From Rhynchosporium graminicola (lineage: Eukaryota > Ascomycota > Leotiomycetes > Helotiales > Ploettnerulaceae), in contig FJUW01000001.1 of NCBI GenBank assembly GCA_900074885.1, forward strand, positions 372,001-436,000: a stretch of DNA of 64,000 nucleotides, given 5' to 3'. The notes below the pieces were generated by a model. That model searched no databases. It was not told the DNA's origin and was given only the letters and a program-made list of their open reading frames with translations. Position 1 is the stretch's first letter; each line of letters begins with the position of its first letter. Positions 61,909-64,000 of this stretch are shown piece by piece. A program made the translations under genes and the position numbers.

Positions 61909-62519
61909 TACGTGAGGAGTTGTGTATCTGTTTCGGTATTCTTGGTTTGTATTGATGATCGCTGAGAAATTCGTCACAATGTGCAGTAACCAACTAGTAT
62001 AACACAATGGAAGTGATAGCTTGGGGGGTGGTGGCAGGGCTAGGTGATCTGCGCGGTTGTGAGGTTGGACCAGGCTATTGTATCTTAGACAGGAAAAAGT
62101 GGCCGATTCTGGCGAAGCTGATATTACTTATAACACATAGTCAACAGAAGTGCTAAATCATTTTCGTGACTTTGATCTCTTTTTATATCACATTCTTATG
62201 TCATTTTCGTGACATTGCTATAAGAACTAAGTGAAACTCTGAATTACTTCCGTACCTCTAAAGTCTTCTATAGCGGGAAGCTCAGTTGCCTCGGTCGGCT
62301 ACTTCTTTCTGGTATCAACAGGTACTTATACCTTAGGTACCTAGCCAGAGAGACGCGCTCTTTCATGGTTGACGCGCCTCGCTTACATCAAACAGAACCT
62401 TGCAGGGACTACTCAGCCCATACATGTATTCTCTTCACAACCAGACATCATTTCAGAAAAAGATCAAGATCCAAACCCACATACTATAAATAGCTTCTAC
62501 ATTGGCTTTTGCTTGGATA
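61909..62519. promoter_or_regulatory. Divergent promoter, cnl2 / Eaf3-like
   Basis: 611 bases between divergent starts. It contains a TTTTCGTGAC repeat pair at 62160-62215 (two copies of CATTTTCGTGAC) and a GGTACTTATACCTTAGGTACC near 62320. No gene is recognised. Confidence 0.45.
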
Positions 62520-63248
62520 ATGGCTCCATCAAAAGCACCGTTTGTAAAAGACGAGAGGGTCCTCTGCTTTCATCATGAGATGCTGTATGAGGCGAAGATT
62601 CTGGACGTTCGGATGACGGATGAGAAGGATATTCACTCATGGCAATTTAAGATCCATTACAAGGGCTGGAAGAATACGGCAAGTGCATGAGAAAACTATG
62701 AGTCATGAGGCCAAATGTGCTAACTGATGCAGTGAGTTGAATTCTTGAAGTTTGATCTCTTGAGATTTCGTCTGCCCTGCCCCTTCCGAAGTGGGAATAC
62801 AGCCTCCATACTCTTTCGATCTTGCAGCAGGATCTCATGCTTTCCTTTTTCTCCTTTAATTTCTACATCTCAAGCAAACCCTTTCTCCACTTCCACTCCA
62901 AGCTTTGTCTTCTTCAGGTTATGCTGTCTCGTCATTCTCTTGTTTCGAATCTCTAAGAACCCAACTGACCACGTGTAAATCAACAGCTGGGACGATTGGG
63001 TTCCTCAAGACCGTGTCCGCAAATTCACAGAAGAGAACAAAGAATTGGCGGCTCAACTTCACAATCAAATGAAGGCCCTTCAAAACCCCAGCAGAGGAGC
63101 CCCAAAATCGACGACAAAGGGCAGAGGAGGACGTGCCAACGGCTCGGACTTCAGCTCGGCTCGTGGCAGTGAGGAGCGTTATGCTTCTGTTGCTGCTCAA
63201 AGTGGACGCGGTGGACCTAGGAGAAATCGAGACTATGATCTTGAACCT
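62520..63248 (+). CDS. EAF3: Eaf3/MRG15-like chromo-barrel protein, C-terminus not resolved
   Basis: Exons 62520-62677 and 62987-63248 encode about 140 residues of an Eaf3-type protein, a subunit of NuA4 acetyltransferase and Rpd3S deacetylase that reads histone H3K36 methylation. The chromo barrel has [29 protein letters not shown] and, after splicing, [13 protein letters not shown] with the aromatic cage residues present. A basic Gly/Arg/Ser linker follows ([22 protein letters not shown]). A GTAAGT donor is at 63249. The MRG domain expected next is not found in any frame to the window end. The first intron appears to be a stwintron (separate entry). The CDS is therefore partial. Confidence 0.8.
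62678..62986 (+). other. Candidate [D1,2] stwintron in the Eaf3-like gene
   Basis: The protein needs ...KGWKNT-WDDWVP, with the Thr codon split AC|C. No single GT-AG intron does this. If an internal intron 62679-62732 (donor GCAAGT, branch GCTAAC, acceptor GATGCAG) is removed first, the base G at 62678 joins TGAGTT at 62733 to make a GTGAGT donor. The external intron then ends at CAACAG 62986, after its own AACTGAC branch site. This is a donor-split spliceosomal twin intron. Confidence 0.75.
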
Positions 63249-64000
63249 GTAAGTCGAACAGTTTTTCATTCAAATGTTATGATTTTCCATTTGATCTTTT
63301 TCTGCTCAGTACCTTGAGTCCCTCTTGGAGAGGAAAGACAGCAACTGCTGCATTCACTCACCTTCGAAACACTTGGGACCTTATCGACAATGCACTCCTC
63401 CATGGCCTGTGGTTGGAACTTCCGGAACTGGCGCGAATGAGCAAAATATCCGACTCCACCCACGCTGAAGGTCATCAAACAATTCACTGCGTTCCACCCT
63501 TGAGCAAGCGACAGCATGTCTCTTTGAAGGCTGTCGTGTATCTCGGTCTTTTGTTATCCACGCTTGCCTCGCTACCCTGCAATGAGTAAAGAGACCGTCA
63601 TTTACCAAGCCCTCCTCCTTGACTGGAGCCTTGAATGCGATCAATGATACTCTGCCTACCTCTTGAATGCCTCCATCACGCCAGCATCTAAGCCGTATAA
63701 GACTTCAAAGCTTTGGTCAGCGCAACGATAATGCTCATCTACGATGATGCGGGTTATGGATCTGATACTACCATCTCCCAAGACTGGGAGTCTATGTACC
63801 ATCCAGCTGTAAGACCCTCCTCATACGTCTTTCCTTGCAGGACTGATTTGCTATTCTAGATTTGTCAATGTGGGAACCATAGTGAAGCAGCAGCTTTGCA
63901 TAATGCTCCAGATGGACAAAGTAATAAATTAGTACCGGGAACCTCAAAAGTAAGTTTCTACCCCCAAACAGAATGACTCCATGGGATAGAGCTAATACAT
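63249..64000. other. Unresolved 3' region of the Eaf3-like gene
   Basis: After the GTAAGT donor at 63249 an acceptor CTCAG is at 63310. Phase-consistent reading gives about 50 residues without MRG similarity, then a stop. Later frames (63314-63589 plus; 63381-63644 minus) have no family. A GTAAG at 63809 and TAG at 63859 could be an intron of another gene running off the edge. Confidence 0.4.

Noticed and set aside
1..64000. CRISPR arrays, prokaryotic operons, rRNA genes or integrated virus
   Set aside because: None seen; the repeats are microsatellites and all genes are eukaryotic in structure.

Overview
The window is nuclear DNA of a filamentous ascomycete (Pezizomycotina). The evidence is many genes with short introns of about 45-100 bases (GTRNGT donors, CTRAC/CTGAC branch sites, YAG acceptors), fungal-specific families (the Cdc14 component of the septation initiation network, Cnl2/NKP2, a Pxl1-like LIM protein, Rrp12) and a TA-rich transposon relic that looks mutated by RIP. 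Several proteins resemble Leotiomycetes orthologs, but I could not test the class. Gene models were built by eye by joining exons so that phase and family motifs agree; no transcript data were available.

Layout. 1-10 kb: an amidase-signature enzyme (-), a secreted DUF3237 protein (-), ArsH (+), and an RPA1/MEIOB-like OB-fold protein with a four-Cys zinc ribbon (-). 10-19 kb: INO1 (-) with a probable 5'UTR intron, a 3.7-kb repeat-containing non-coding stretch, and a paxillin-like LIM gene (+). 18-24.5 kb: a secreted cyclohexadienyl-dehydratase-like periplasmic-binding protein (-), a bacterial-looking flavodoxin with no evident ATG (+), a CAP/PR-1 protein (-), a one-TM hypothetical (+), and an intron-containing tRNA-Thr(UGU) (-). 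25-34 kb: MCM2 (-) and a UBR7/mlo2-type ubiquitin ligase (+) sharing a 392-bp divergent promoter, then an eight-exon cytochrome P450 (+). 34.3-36.8 kb: a decayed MULE-type DNA transposon with 49-bp terminal inverted repeats and a perfect 8-bp target duplication. 37-46 kb: cdc14 (-), geranylgeranyl diphosphate synthase (+), and an intracellular GH3 beta-glucosidase with a PA14 insert (+). 46-52 kb: xanthine dehydrogenase (+) with unusually long, partly similar introns. 54-64 kb: a short-chain dehydrogenase (+), RRP12 (-), an ER-type thioredoxin-like membrane protein (+), Cnl2/NKP2 (-), and an Eaf3-like chromo-barrel gene (+) whose first intron looks like a stwintron and whose MRG domain is not visible.

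Most genes are housekeeping genes for replication, ribosome biogenesis, kinetochore, cytokinesis, inositol and purine metabolism. Accessory functions (ArsH, amidase, P450, PheC-like, flavodoxin, CAP, DUF3237) lie between them. No secondary-metabolite cluster, CRISPR array or virus-like gene is seen. The most unusual items are the stwintron, the candidate introner-like introns in xanthine dehydrogenase, the complete but mutated MULE, and two genes of bacterial appearance about 20 kb from the left edge.
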